Assembly (NCBI RefSeq): GCF_034140825.1 | Contig: NC_089037.1 | Location: 35,493,001-35,557,000 of the forward strand | From: Oryza sativa Japonica Group | Lineage: Eukaryota > Streptophyta > Magnoliopsida > Poales > Poaceae | Direction: 5' to 3' | Length of the DNA stretch: 64,000 nucleotides | Notes under the pieces: model-generated | Databases searched by the model: none | What the model was told of the DNA's origin: nothing | The model's input: the letters and a program-made list of their open reading frames with translations, nothing else | Part shown: positions 1-14,426 of the stretch, piece after piece | Layout of the letters: every line of letters begins with the position of its first letter | How positions within the stretch are numbered: position 1 is the first letter of the stretch | Translations under genes and position numbers: made by a program

Positions 1-1792
1 CCTGGACAGATTGGTAAGGGGTTGACCTGTTTGCTTGTCTGCAATTTAAGTCGCGCCTGCAGTAGTAGGATTGGGAGTACGTGTTAGGTGTTTTGCCCTG
101 AGCTAGCTTGTGTTTGCTTCTTATGACTGATGATTATTCTTGTGCCTGGATGCAGAGCAGAGCACATGCATGCCGTGAGACTTGAGGGTCATGGGTTCAG
201 ACACTAGGGCATGCAGTTCAGGGGAAAATAACCGGCAACAGGGTGTGGATCAAGTGAAAGAGAGAACTGTCTAGGCCCCGTTCTTTTCTCTAATAAAAGT
301 TGGATAAAAATTTAGATATTCGTGCCATGTTTTTTAAACTGTTAAACGGTACGTTTCGTGTAAAAAACTTCTATATAAAAGCTGCTTCAAAATATCATAA
401 ACATATTTTTCAAGTTTATAATAATTACAATTTAATTAATATAGCACCCCGTTTTATGTAAAATACTTAATCTTTATCCACATGAGTTTCAAACACCATC
501 TTATTTTGAAAATGGGGGCGCGTTGACTTGACTAATGGTGTAACATGAGCGATTGTGTGATACTGTTATTATATGCGAATGATCAAACTGTCATCAAGTG
601 CAGGCTGTTGTCTTCCTCTATCTTCTTCTATCGTGCTATTACTAGTAAGTTTTCTCTTTGTTTGAAAATAAACAGATTTAGTATGAAATATAAATTTGAA
701 TAAACAAATTTTATATGAAATATAAATTTAAGATGCAATATATTACAGTATTACGAATCTGAATTGAAGAAAGTTTGTTTGTTTTAGGATGAATCCGTGT
801 GGGACTAGGTAGGTGTGTCCAAATTCTCCAATGTGCAAGCAGTACCATTTTGCCTTGATGTTTGGTCCAGGCGAAGCTGTGTCACTGGTTCTACTCTACC
901 TGGCGGGTTGCAAGTTGGCGTACGTGTCACTGATACATATGCTGCCTGCAGCTAGCTGGAGTAGTAGTAATTAGTATCAGGAGGAGGTAGCCGAACGGGA
1001 GCATTTGGCGCGACGCACTTGTTGCCATCTCGTCGCAGGCAGCGCGCGCGGCCTAGCTCATCTCATCTCATCTCATCTCATCTCATCATCTTATCATCTC
1101 ATGGGGAGTAGGAATTGACCGGCGTGGACACGGCGGCAATATGATCTGATCAGGCCAGATCACCGCCGTGACCGCAGCGAGATAGTTTGCTTTGACCCGA
1201 TGAGCTGCAGTGCAGTACAGCACGCAGCTCAAGCAGCAAGGTTTTGATCGATCTGCGGCTTGCGTTCTGACGAGTGACGACTGGTTGAGTGGTTGGTACC
1301 CCTGCCGATCGAGACGAAAAGCGGTCGGGCAAGGGACAAACGCTAAGGTCGTCGTCGCCGGCCGGAACCAGCAAACGTCACTTGACCTATCTTCCAAGCA
1401 TCGAACCACCAAGGGTACATGAAAACTGTGACGTAAAAATTTCCTGACCCGCAAAGATTCTAGTTATATATAAGTTTCATCACTGTTAAAATAGCAAAAT
1501 TCGTATGTATGAAATTTTTTGACCGAGCAAGAATCGTTTCAGTAGAAATGATATCGTCTTAAAACATTTTCATCCTTAATGTGAGTAGCTCGTGACTGTT
1601 GACTTGTGACATGGGCATGATGACCCGGCGTTGTGCGGGCCTTGGGCTGTGGGCTGCGTGACTGTGTGAAGGCCTATCTACACGAGGCGATGCCAAAATG
1701 ATTTTTCTTCCTTCTGTAGTACAATACTTGCAATGAAAAACAGGACATATTCCGACTTCATTTCTGTCCAATGCACACATGACCACTCCACA
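1..1792. other. Non-coding left edge with repeat remnants
   Basis: No supported complete gene. A possible acceptor at 153-155 is followed by a short open frame ending in TAG at 205-207, which could be the last exon of a gene entering from the left; this is weak. About 270-500 resembles a common AT-rich rice repeat. The rest up to the hAT element shows no convincing coding pattern; short frames at 1086-1454 and 1559-1969 have no recognisable domain. Confidence 0.4.
1057..1088. repeat. (CTCAT)n microsatellite
   Basis: About six perfect copies of the pentamer TCTCA occur in a row, followed by imperfect copies to about 1101. Seen directly. It lies in non-coding DNA and is a likely length polymorphism. 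Confidence 0.85.
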
Positions 1793-4700
1793 CAGCCTGC
1801 AAGTGGGGCGGGTCGACCCGTTAGGTCCGTGGCCCGAACCTAAATTTGTGGCACCAATAGGTTTTCGGGCCGGCCCATATTTTCTTAGGTGATAATGGGT
1901 CCAGGAGTCAGTTGACCCTAGGGGTTTTTGGGTCGGCCTTGTTCGAGCGCTCCACTTGCTCGCGTTCAAATGGCGGCGGCGGCTTTAGGGCTCCCGGCCT
2001 GCGGCGGTGCGGCTCCACGGCGGATCGAGCCGGCGGCGGTGGCTCCCAGCGGAGGCGGCAGCGGTGTCGGCGCAGCTCCACCGCGGATCGAGGTGGCGGC
2101 GGCGGCAGCTTCGGCTTCGCGGTGTGCTCCACCGCGGGTTGAGGCGGCGGCGGCTGGGCGTGCTCCTTCAGTCCTCCTCCCATCTCCAACTCCCCCCAAG
2201 ACTGGTACTGTGGTTCACATCATAGCAACTAGCAACGGATTCTTTGGTTCTTGATTTTCTTTTTATTTTCTTTGGTTCTTGATTCTTTAGTTCCTCTTCT
2301 ATGCAGTTCCTTCTTTCGGCGGCGGATGGAGGCACCGGCGGGCGGCGGCTACCTGCTTGGTGGCCAACCGGCGAGGTGCTCCGGAGGACACTCCACCGGC
2401 AGCAACGGCGAGGGTTTCGGAGGACACCCGGCCACATCGCCACCTTCTTCCAGCTGGGTTTCTCTAACTCGTGAGCACAAGTATGATTTCCTCCATGAAC
2501 CCTGTCTTGTTCATCTGTCTTGCTCGGTTTTGGTTTGATTTGTATATATAGTGTCTCATTCAGGAGAAAGTTTCAGTGACTGTTATAGCTAGGCTTTCAT
2601 GCCATTTTGCTAGGCCCAGATTTGTATGCCAGGAAAAAGTTTCATTTTGCTTTCATGCCATTCAGGAGAAAGTTTCAGTTACTGCTAATTTAAAGTTTCC
2701 TACTGCCTTGTGTAAAATAGATGGTCTTTTACTTTGTCTCTATATAACCTGGATTTTCTCAATATTCAGGATATACTGAACGAAACACTGAATAAGTAGC
2801 ATTTTTGCATGCTTCTGACAACATGCTGTTGTGCAGATTTTTACACCAAAATTTCCTTTCCATACATTATGTGATAGAAAATTATTTTAGATGGCAAATG
2901 ATACATTTGTGTTGTTCGTTGCTTTGTTTCAAGTGAGGAAATGCGGACACCCAACGCATTTTTTGGACTTGGCACTAACAGTGGTGAAGATATTGAGATG
3001 GGTGATGGTGATAGTGACTCTGAACAAGTTGGTCCTGTAGATGAGCATGTGAATCCAGTAATACAAGCTTTAACAAGGAAATTCAGATCTGAGGCTTGGA
3101 AAGAGTTTGTGCCGATACTCATTGATAATGAAGTTGGTGCAGGAAAATGTAAGCACTGTGATACAGAGATCCGTGCAAAGCGTGGAGCGGGAACAAGTTC
3201 ATTGAGGAAGCATTTGACAAGATGCAAGAAGCGAATTAGTGCTCTTAAGATTGTGGGAAATCTTGACTCTACACTTATGTCTCCTAATAGTGTAAGGTTA
3301 AAGAATTGGAGCTTTGATCCTGAAGTTTCTAGAAAAGAGCTCATGCGAATGATTGTATTACATGAGTTGCCCTTCCAGTTTGTGGAGTATGATGGATTTA
3401 GAAGTTTTGCTGCTAGTCTTAACCCCTACTTCAAGATTATTTCGAGAACAACTATAAGGAATGATTGCATCGCTGCTTTTAAAGAGCAAAAGTTAGCAAT
3501 GAAGGACATGTTCAAGGGTGCAAATTGTAGGTTCTCATTGACTGCAGATATGTGGACTTCGAACCAAACAATGGGATACATGTGTGTGACATGTCATTTC
3601 ATTGACACAGATTGGAGAGTACAGAAGAGGATTATAAAGTTCTTTGGAGTAAAGACACCTCATACTGGAGTGCAGATGTTCAATGCTATGCTCAGCTGCA
3701 TTCAAGATTGGAATATCGCAGACAAAATATTCAGTGTTACTTTGGATTATGCTTCAGCCAATGATTCAATGGCTAAGTTGTTAAAGTGCAATTTGAAAGC
3801 TAAGAAAACTATACCAGCAGGAGGGAAGCTACTTCACAACCGATGTGCAACACATGTCATCAATCTCATAGCCAAAGATGGGTTGAAGGTTATTGATTCT
3901 ATTGTTTGCAACATCCGTGAAAGTGTGAAGTACAGGGATAATTCCCTATCTCGCAAAGAAAAGTTTGAGGAGATCATTGCCCAAGAAGGGATCACATGCG
4001 AGTTGCATCCCACTGTGGATGTATGTACTCGTTGGAACTCCACATATCTAATGCTCAATGCAGCCTTCCCTTTCATGAGGGCTTATGCTTCATTGGCTGT
4101 TCAAGACAAAAATTACAAATATGCACCCTCTCCTGATCAGTGGGAAAGATCAACCATAGTCTCTGGAATTTTGAAGGTGCTTTATGATGCAACTATGGTG
4201 GTGTCTGGATCTTTATATCCAACATCAAACCTTTATTTCCATGAGATGTGGAAAATCAAATTGGTCTTGGACAAGGAACACTCTAACAATGACACTGAAG
4301 TGGCAAGTATGGTTCAAAAGATGAAGGACAAATTTGACAAGTATTGGCTTAAGTCTTACAAATATCTGTGCATTCCTGTCATTTTTGACCCAAGATTCAA
4401 ATTCAATTTTGTGGAATTTCGGCTTGGGCAAGCCTTTGGTGAAAATGCTAAAGAGAGGATTGACAAAGTTAAGAAGAGAATGAACATGTTGTTTAAGGAG
4501 TACTCTGATAAACTCAAGGATAGCAATGCTAACCCACTGCGCCAAGCTGAACATGTGATGGCTATCTCTGAAAATGATCCTATGGCTGATTGGGTTCAAC
4601 ACATCTCTGAACAATGAAGTGAGCAAGTTGATACTGAATTGGATATCTACCTCAAAGAGAATCCTATTCAGGAATTTGGGAACAAATTTGACATTCTAAA

Positions 4701-6632
4701 TTGGTGGAAGACCAATCACTCAAAGTATCCAACTCTCGCTTGCATAGCACAGGATGTGCTAGCATGGCCTGCTTCAACAGTTGCATCTGAGTCCGCATTC
4801 AGCACAGGATCTAGAGTGATCAGCGATTTCAGATGTAGCCTTACAATGGATTCAGTTGAGGCGCTTATCTGCCTCCAAGATTGGTTTCGAGCTTCTGCCG
4901 GTATACACGACTGCCCTCGTTCATTTACTTCTAGTATTTATCTTGCTAAAACTAATTTATTTTTATGTTTTGATTGCTAGGTCCTAACATAAATGTGAGC
5001 TCAGTAAATGAAATCAACTACAGTGATAATTTTGTGGTTAGTAAATTGCTTGTGCTCTTCTTATCATCTGTCTATTTAATTTTCTGAAAGAGAAAGATGT
5101 CTATTTATTCAGTATTTGCTTGATTGCTTGCAAGATCTCTTCCAGCTTTTCTCTTTCTATTTATCCAGTATTGAACAATGCCTATATGGGTTTGTTGTCC
5201 TACTTGCTAGCTTTCTGTAAAATTGGAATATGAAGTTTCAATGTCTCTATCATGTATTCATCTTTATCTATAGAACCTGGACCTGGAGGATTCCATGGAT
5301 GGACAGGATGGTGGAAGCTTGTGAATGCCCAAACAAAGGATCTGGATATTGATGGTTAGTAATCTATCATGAACTTGTATTATACTATTTATAATCTGAG
5401 CTAGTTCAACTCTTGTACAACATATGAGAAGCTCTAGATGTACAAAAGGAATAAACCTCATTTCTGGTATTGCAATGCTCTGCTTTCTGAAATAAAACGA
5501 TAGCCTAAAAATAGACTGTACTGCACTACTGCTAGATAAATGAAGAAAATTAGTAAAATCTGCAAAATTTGTGTAGCACTTGTTAGATGATTCTTGTATT
5601 CCTTAATCTCTGATTGTGAATACTATTGAGTGACTGCAGATTACTTCTGTTTTTCAAGCATGTTTTATATGTCAAATACTCAAATGCTTAGAACACCTAC
5701 TGCGTTGATTCCTCTGTCTGTCTGCATATGCTCATGTCTTTGATTCAGTTGTTGCCCATAAAACATAAATGCACCATTTCTTTTTCTGAGAGATATTGCA
5801 GGTTATTACCTTTTTAAAACAATTATTGTATATTTTCTTCCTGTTATTATACCATGATCATTCGATCTCTCCATCATGTTAACCTGCAGAATCTGGACCT
5901 GGGTGATTCAACGAACAGTGCAAGCTAGGGAATGCCAAATGATGCCCACTTTGATCTTGGAAGGCTGCATTTTGTTTGATCTCAATATAATGAACCGGAT
6001 ATTTGGGTTGTTCAAATCGATTTTTGTGAATGATATGAGTACATGCATGTACTTAGTTTTAATTGAACTGGGTGCCAGTACCCAGTGATTGATGTTTGTA
6101 CTTTTGAATGCAAAAGATTAAGTCATTTCGGAATGTTTGCATTGGGTATACAGTGTGTTCTGGTATGGTTTTTGATTATTTATTTATTTTGCTGTAGTGC
6201 TGTTGATTTGCTTCGCACAACCGAAATTTCTAGTATGTTAGTATGTGTTCAGATATCATGCTAGTGTATGTGTTTTTGTTTCCTTATTTCACTTGATATC
6301 TGACTTATATAAAATTAGTATAGTACAAAAATGATATCAGTTTAATATAAAATGATTGTTCATATTATTTTTGAATCTTGTATAATTGAATTGACGTATA
6401 GCTACTTGCTTTAATGGTTCACTGATAACACATTAACACAGCCAGTCAACCATTCACTGGACACGGTGGCTCAGACGCTTAGTGCATCCGGCCCGCGGCT
6501 ACGGTGGGTCGGCCACGAACCTAACGGGCCGGCTCCACTTCCACCAGAGACGGGGCGAACTCAGGCACCAAGATAGATAGGGTCAGAGGGTATAGGGGAT
6601 GGGTCGGCCCGATCCGCCCCCTTTGCAGGCTG
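1793..6632 (+). mobile_element. hAT-superfamily DNA transposon, full length
   Basis: The element starts CAGCCTGCAA and ends with the inverted copy TTGCAGGCTG; the imperfect terminal inverted repeat extends about 28 bp (GGGGCGG and TCG blocks on both sides). It is flanked by an identical 8-bp direct repeat, actccaca, at 1785-1792 and 6633-6640, the hallmark hAT target duplication. Subterminal DNA is rich in GGCC and GGGTCGGCC words. The interior carries a BED-finger hAT transposase on the plus strand. The identical target duplication argues for a fairly recent insertion. It lies about 240 bp beyond the stop codon of the convergent NAD(P)-binding protein gene. Confidence 0.93.
2941..4980 (+). 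pseudogene. hAT transposase (BED finger, RNase-H-like, dimerisation domain) with one internal stop
   Basis: One reading frame runs from an ATG at 2941 to TGA at 4615-4617 and reopens in the same frame to 4980. The N-terminal BED zinc finger uses C70, C73, H91 and C95. The catalytic part has the LTADMWTS segment, the VTLDYASAND segment and the RCATHVINLIAKDGL motif typical of hAT transposases. The C-terminal dimerisation domain (YPTLACIAQDVLAWPAST then SESAFSTGSR) lies after the stop, at about 4730-4900. The TGA therefore separates the catalytic part from the dimerisation part. An upstream exon within 1928-2470, with a donor at 2471, is likely; the true N-terminus is unresolved. Family is rice RICESLEEPER-like or other autonomous hAT. 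A sequencing error or read-through could also explain the stop. Confidence 0.88.
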
Positions 6633-6873
6633 ACTCCACAGTCCATGCCAGAAGTTTATAACAGCGCAAGGATTTCATTTTAAAAAGACATCATGTCCTT
6701 GAATAATATCAATTTGTGTCTTGTCTGAACAATTCACTGATTTCAATAGGAGTTTTCAGGAAACGATGACGAATTACAGCAAACTACAACTTCACACCTC
6801 ACTAACCACGAAGATATACATCCAAATATCCAATACACAAGGAAACCGAGATGAGATTGCTCCTCAAGATGGC
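6633..6873 (-). other. 3' region of the NAD(P)-binding protein gene
   Basis: This 240-bp AT-rich stretch lies between the stop codon of the minus-strand gene and the right end of the hAT element. It is the only room for a 3' UTR before the transposon, so the polyadenylation site is here or inside the element. No coding pattern is seen. Confidence 0.5.
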
Positions 6874-9154
<2,281 letters not shown>

Positions 9155-9453
9155 GGAGATCGAGACGAAGACGAAGGCGACGAGTTCACGAGGAGGAGGA
9201 TTTGGGAAGCATCGAGAAGGTCGCGGCGGTTCGAGGGGGAGGGGTCGCGCTCGCGCATGCCAAGAGTGCGCGCGGCGGGGAAGGTGGCCACGTCACGCTT
9301 TGCTCGCCTCGTCCGGCCCAGCAAACAAGCTGCTTGGGTTTCACTTGTGTGTTGGGCCGCGAAGACGGGCTAAAACCCTAGCAATCCCCTCCGCCTCCGT
9401 CGTCTTCACCTTCGCCACCGTCACCGCCGCCGCCGCCGGCCGGAGAGGAAGCC
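9155..9453. promoter_or_regulatory. Shared divergent promoter with telo-box and site II elements
   Basis: 299 bp separate the two divergent start codons. On the methyltransferase side there is a telo-box AAACCCTA at 9373-9380 and a site II motif TTGGGCC at 9352-9358, plus GGCCCA near 9315. These two motifs together are known from plant ribosomal-protein and translation-related promoters, which suits an rRNA methyltransferase. No clear TATA box is seen for either gene. The shared use is inferred from the spacing. Confidence 0.7.
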
Positions 9454-11406
9454 ATGAGCGGCGCGGGCGGCACCGCCGACTTCTTCTACCGCGAGGCGCA
9501 GCGCCTCGGCTACGTCGCCCGCTCCGCGTTCAAGGTCAGCGCCTTCCTCCTCACCCCTCTCGCTCGTACGGTTTGCCAACTGCTCCCGTCTCACGCGAGG
9601 AGCCGCTTGCTCTGCCCGTCGCAGCTGATCCAGATACAGAAGCAGCACAAGCTCATCGCCCCCGGCGCCGCCGTCCTCGACCTCGGCTGCGCCCCCGGCG
9701 CGTGGCTCCAGGTGACGTTGGATCCCCTCCTCTCCTCTCATCAGCGCGATTTCGATTTAGCTCGGTGTTGCATTGTGTAGGTGGCGTGCCAGAACCTGGG
9801 TCCGCTCGAGAAGGGCGGGGTGATCGTCGGCGTCGATGTCAAGGTCAGTGGCGATCGAGTTGCCGTTCGTTAGTGAGGCTGATTTTGCCGACGGAATGGT
9901 TGGCCTGATTCGATGCTCGGTTGTTGCAGAGCAGAAGGTGAAGGTTCCATCTGCGCACTGTGACTCGAGGGTCAGGACCGTTTGCGCCGATGTGATGGCT
10001 CTGATGAAGCAGCAAGCTCGGGCAATGTCGCCACAGGTTCGATAGCTTGCTAATGATCATGATATGATTCAGCTTTTACTACCGATTTCCCTGGCTTAGT
10101 TCGTGGAAGGAATGGTACGAAGTTATACAAATTAGTTTCGTTTGATCCGAGGCTGCAATCTAGTTTGGTTTATTCTAATTTGTGAAATCTTAGTACTAAC
10201 TGAACTCCATATGTATTCGATTGAGACTCATGATCTTTGCAAAGGAAAACAGTCTTGGAAGGTTCGCACCGAGGATTATTGGTGACTAGTGGTACTTGCG
10301 ACAAGTGAACTACTCCCCTCGTCCCAAAATATTACAACTTTCAGTTCTCTAGATTTGTCCCAAAATATAATAACTTCTTCACCAATATTCTCTTATCAAA
10401 CCAATCACAACCCTTCACCATTCAATCCTTATATTCTGGGATAGAGGGAGTATTAGTTTGTACAAATGACAGATGCTACTAATGTTTTACCAGAAAATGC
10501 ATGCCTCCTTTTCATTCCTTGGGAAGAGCTAGGTACCAAAAATTCCCATGAAATTCCTTTCTTTCAAAGATAAAAGGTATGTACCCTATTTGTCGGTAGG
10601 CACGATGGAACCTGATAAAGTGGTTCTGCTACTAGCTAAATAAAATATGATGCCACCAGTTGTGGAGGTAAACGTGTATTTATTCAGTTTTGCCTCCAAA
10701 TATCAATTTGTCAACTGGGAACACTACCACATAAGGTTGTAACTTGAGAAAAGCTGAGTTTACTTTAGTACGCACGCTGATAGACTACGAAACATGGTTT
10801 CATCAATCTTCCCACTACCAAGCTCGCTTCATCTGAATATCTTATTTCCTATGGTTAGAAAGGCTGAAGCAAGGATTACCAATTGTATTGCCCTGTAATC
10901 GCCATTGGTTATTTGATTCCCTTATTTTACAGGAACGAGGATTCTCTGTAATATTGTCAGACATGTGCCCAGTAGTTTCTGGAATTACAACCAAAGATGC
11001 GGCTATATCTTGCGAGCTGGGCATGCGTGCTCTTTCATTGGCAGTTGGTAAGATGAAAGCAAAAGATTCAGATTGCATTGCAATTTTAGAGAAGTTTCAG
11101 AGCTCCACTGAGCCAGATCCTGATGAAGATGGCATTCTCCGTCGTGGAGGCAGCCTTGTAATTAAGTTTCTTGAGAATGAGGATATACCAGGTTATGACC
11201 AGCAATCATCTTCTATATGCTAGCTATTCTTTTTTAAAAAAATCCTAACAAGACACCAAGTATAACTTATTATTCATTAAACTGTTAACTTTGTAGGTTT
11301 TGGCAAATTTTGCAAAGAGAAGTTCAAGAAAGTGTCCTTATTGAGACCCAAGGCGACAAGATCTAGTTCGAGGGAGATTTTCATGGTCTGTGAAGGTTTA
11401 CGGTAG
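9454..11406 (+). CDS. FtsJ/RrmJ-type rRNA 2'-O-ribose methyltransferase
   Basis: Six exons: 9454-9534, 9625-9711, 9781-9843, 9935-10036, 10933-11191 and 11297-11406 (TAG), 702 nt and 233 residues, near the usual 210-240 of RrmJ. SAM-binding motif DLGCAPGAW spans residues 46-54. The family's catalytic tetrad K-D-K-E is complete: K27 (SAFK), D121 (LSDMCP), K189 (VIKFLE) and E224 (REIFMVCEG). The likely reaction is SAM-dependent methylation of the 2'-OH of a conserved uridine in the large-subunit rRNA A-loop. The closest family pattern is At5g13830. Organelle targeting is plausible, but no clear presequence is present because FYREAQRLGYVARSAFK begins almost at once. Intron 4 contains a Stowaway MITE. 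The promoter has a telo-box. Confidence 0.94.
10313..10450. mobile_element. Stowaway-type MITE in intron 4
   Basis: The left end CTCCCCTCGTCCCAAAATA and right end GGGATAGAGGGAG are inverted repeats, flanked by TA on both sides (10311-10312 and 10451-10452). About 138 bp, no coding capacity. This is the Tc1/mariner-derived Stowaway pattern. Confidence 0.8.
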
Positions 11407-12290
11407 AAATAATAGAATGAAGAAGCAGTGCTGACACATTTGAATCTTTGTTGAACTGATTTGATTAGCAATTTTTCTTGTGCACCCCTGTCGCCACACT
11501 TTCAGGCCTTGGTATCAGGCAAGCAGTGTATACTTTTCCGGTAATCTTTTCAAGAAAGGCCATTTGCTAAATAGAAAAGCATGAAGCCCGTTCATGAACA
11601 ATCATTGATGCAGTGTTCCCTTTGTTGCCGAAACTAACCTTACCAAGTTTTGGCAAGGTAACAATCTAAACAATGCCAAAAGTTGCCTCCATTACCAAAT
11701 TTTCATAATTCTAGAATCTTTTCGCACAACTTACTCTTCTTTGGCCTTATCAGATTCCAAAAAAATTTTGGCCAAAAATGCCACATCTAATGTTTGGACA
11801 CATGCATGGAGCATTAAATGTTGGAAAAAAAACAATTGTACAATTTGCATGTAAATTGCGAGACAATTCTTTTGTGTCTGATTACATTTGACAATGTGAT
11901 GCTACAGTAAACATTTGCTAATGATGAATTAATTAGGCAATAAATTCGTCTCGCAGTTTACAGGCGGGAATCTGTAATTTGTTTTGTTATTAGTCTATGT
12001 TTAATACTTCAAATGTGTGTTCGCATATTTCAAAGTTTTTACATCCAAAGAACTATAAACACACCCTTATCCTTATCAAACATTGGTAATGCCAAAATTT
12101 GTTACTACCAAAATTTGGTAATGTTGATTTAGACATCAAAGTGAGCAACCTATATTAGTTGATTTAGGCATCAAAGTAAAGTTTTGCTTTTAGCTTTGTT
12201 CTGTGTGAAGGAAATGCAAATGAATTAGGACCCCCTTTGAAAAGTTCGAATCTTTTTCCAGATCACATTGAACTATTCCATCTGAAAAAA
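11407..12290. repeat. Intergenic stretch made of MITE-like repeats
   Basis: About 11610-12130 contains inverted words built on TTTTGGCA and ACCAAATTTTGG. Its core (11817-12060) carries GCGAGACAATTCTTTTGTG and the inverse ATAAATTCGTCTCGC, the same family seen at about 29640-29965. The MITE ends are not certain. No gene is seen. Confidence 0.55.
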
Positions 12291-13411
12291 CAGTGAACTT
12301 ATCTAGTACTCGTGGGCTTGTGGCCCAGTTTAATCATCATCCGGTCATGCATGGCGTGTGCTCCGCCGGTGCAGGCCGCGGCTTCTCGGTCGCGCCACGC
12401 TGGCATCCACTTTCTCATGGCCCGGCGACGTACGGGACGGGCTCCACGTGTCACGCCGCCGCCCACAGCTTGGTCGTACTCCGGCGAGAGGAGAGATGGA
12501 GCCCACTTTCCGAAGAGATATGCTCCACTACCATTCCATATTTCCATTGCAGACCATTTTTCTAGCCTATCCATGGTTCGTCCTGAGTAATCAATGTTTG
12601 AGGCTGAGTTTGAACTACTGAGCTAAAGCTGGATCCACTGCAACCACGATATTGGACATGCAAAACTGTGGTTGCCCCATTGGTAGGGTAGGAGCGTAGC
12701 GTAGGAGCGTTCGAGGGCCAGGCAGTTGGACTTGCAGGTCCCAGATGTGCAATGATCGCCGCTAAACTAACAGTTTTTTTGTTCTTTTTTTTTAATAAAT
12801 GCCATAGCCAATTTTTTAAAGCAACATATAGTTACTTTAAGCTAAAAGACAGTCGGCAGCATTGTGTCAAGAGTACTTTCAGCTACCGAGTTTTTGTTTT
12901 TTGAATTAAACCGTACTACTGTTGGAGTATATAGGAATTGAGAACTGTTGGGCTTCAAAGAGAGGCTCCCAAGTGCAGTGACCTGAAAGCTCAAGCTCAA
13001 CCTGCGGCGTTCGTGCGGGTTTGGCACAGAGAATCCGCGGCGGAGCTCTAGACCATTCCGCCACTTTCGACCGACGCGGTTCCCGCGCATTCGCGAGTCG
13101 GTGCCACGTAACTCTCCCAACCCCCCTCCCACCACCAGCGACCTCACACCTTTCCCACTGACAAGTGGGTCCCTACATGACCTGGTCCCACTAGTCATTC
13201 GGTAAACGAGTAGATTCCGCGGGGCGCGTCCCTTCCCGCCACCCGCAACGCCGCTGGACTCCACTCCACTCTCCTCGTCGCTTCGTTGCTGCACATCACC
13301 ACCCACCGCGGTGGCACTCACTTCTATATTAGCTTAAGCGTGGTTGCTTGCTTTGCTTGCATAGCTTCGCCATTTCAAATCTTTGCTTAGGAGTAGCGAT
13401 CGAGAGAGGCA
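12291..13411. promoter_or_regulatory. Upstream region of the CDK inhibitor gene
   Basis: No coding pattern is supported here; overlapping short frames at 12293-12621 and 12842-13321 look like GC-rich chance frames. A G-box CACGTG lies at 12445-12450 in the context CCACGTGTC, an ABRE-like site. A TATA-like CTATATTA lies at 13324-13331, 81 bp before the ATG, so transcription probably starts near 13355. Confidence 0.5.
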
Positions 13412-13681
13412 ATGGAGGTGGAGATGGGGCACGGAGAGGAGGTGGCGGCGGCGATGGAGGAGGAGGAGCTGCAGGGGTGGGAGACGCCGAGGAGGGAGGA
13501 GTGCCGCATCCCGGTGGTGCCGCCGCAGTGCCCGGCGCCGCCGAGGAAGAGGCCGGTGGCGCTGCCGGAGCTGGGGAAGGAGCGGCGGGAGCCGCCCAAG
13601 GGCGGGTACTTCCAGCCGCCGGACCTCGAGTCGCTCTTCGTGCTCGCGCCGCCGCGGAGGCAGGCGTCCAGCTGCGCGTAG
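13412..13681 (+). CDS. SIAMESE-RELATED (SMR) cyclin-dependent kinase inhibitor
   Basis: Single exon, 89 residues. After an acidic N-terminus come the family blocks in order: WETPRREECRIP (23-34), CPAPPRKR (40-47, a basic nuclear-type stretch) and PPKGGYFQPPDLESLFV (61-77), ending APPRRQASSCA. Length and motif order match plant SIM/SMR proteins, which bind CDK-cyclin complexes in the nucleus and promote exit from mitosis and endoreduplication, often under stress. The pattern is nearest SMR5/SMR7-like members, but the exact orthologue is not clear. Start chosen as the first ATG after the TATA-like box. The next 700 bp hold the 3' UTR and then a MULE. Confidence 0.88.
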   Translation: MEVEMGHGEEVAAAMEEEELQGWETPRREECRIPVVPPQCPAPPRKRPVALPELGKERREPPKGGYFQPPDLESLFVLAPPRRQASSCA

Positions 13682-14379
13682 TGCTGCTGCGCCCAGTCTC
13701 CGTGCAGCAGCACGCACAGTGTGTTGGTTGCTGCTACTCCTACATTATAGTAGTGTTACTAGTACAGCTTTAGCCTTTTGTGTAGGGATTGCTGCTAACT
13801 CTGCAGTTGCATCTTGTTTGGTGGTTTTTTTTGTGGAGCAAGATGGATGTGCATTTGCTGTTCTGCTTTTGTGATGGGAAGTAGCTGTATCTATCTACCG
13901 CCCTGCGTGTGAAATCCTGTTAATTTAGCAGGGGGAAAAAAACCCTATGTATCTATGTACATGTTATTCCAAGTTCAGAAAATGGGAAAAAAATGTTCCT
14001 GAACTTCTGAAATGTGACTTGTGCTAACACTACCTTCTGCTATGTGATGTTGTATGAAACGGAACTGCAAAGTGCGGCATCTTCGATTCTATGGTTCGCT
14101 AGTTCATCTGCTTAAACTATGGGACGTGCCGATTTCTCCCGACGCTTCGTTGTTTTCGTGTCGAAATCGCATCAAAAGCGTTGAGCGGCGAGCTGCTTTC
14201 GTGCAGGTTTCACGAACGTCCCAGGTGCCACAGCCAGCAGCGCCCAGCGCGCGTCCTTGCCCAAAACTCCAAAAGACTCCAAAAGGTCGCGAACAATCGA
14301 TTGATCAGCCCATAAAGATGTTCACTACAAATTTGGGCCTCAATGTACTAACTCAATAATGGGCCTATTGTTTTCGTAA
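13682..14379. other. 3' UTR of SMR gene and distal promoter remnant
   Basis: The first 350 bp are probably the 3' UTR of the CDK inhibitor. From about 14230 the DNA has GGGCCT and ATGGGCCTA words (site II type), which continue on the far side of the MULE at 16338, so this end was once continuous with the FES1 promoter. No coding frame is supported. Confidence 0.5.
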
Positions 14380-14426
14380 GGAATTGGTTCATTTGAGAAC
14401 CCTTAACTTTACGCCGAAACTAACTT

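Noticed and set aside
1928-2254. Ala-rich 108-residue frame at the hAT left side
   Set aside because: Simple GGC-repeat composition in several overlapping frames; more likely a leader exon than a separate protein.
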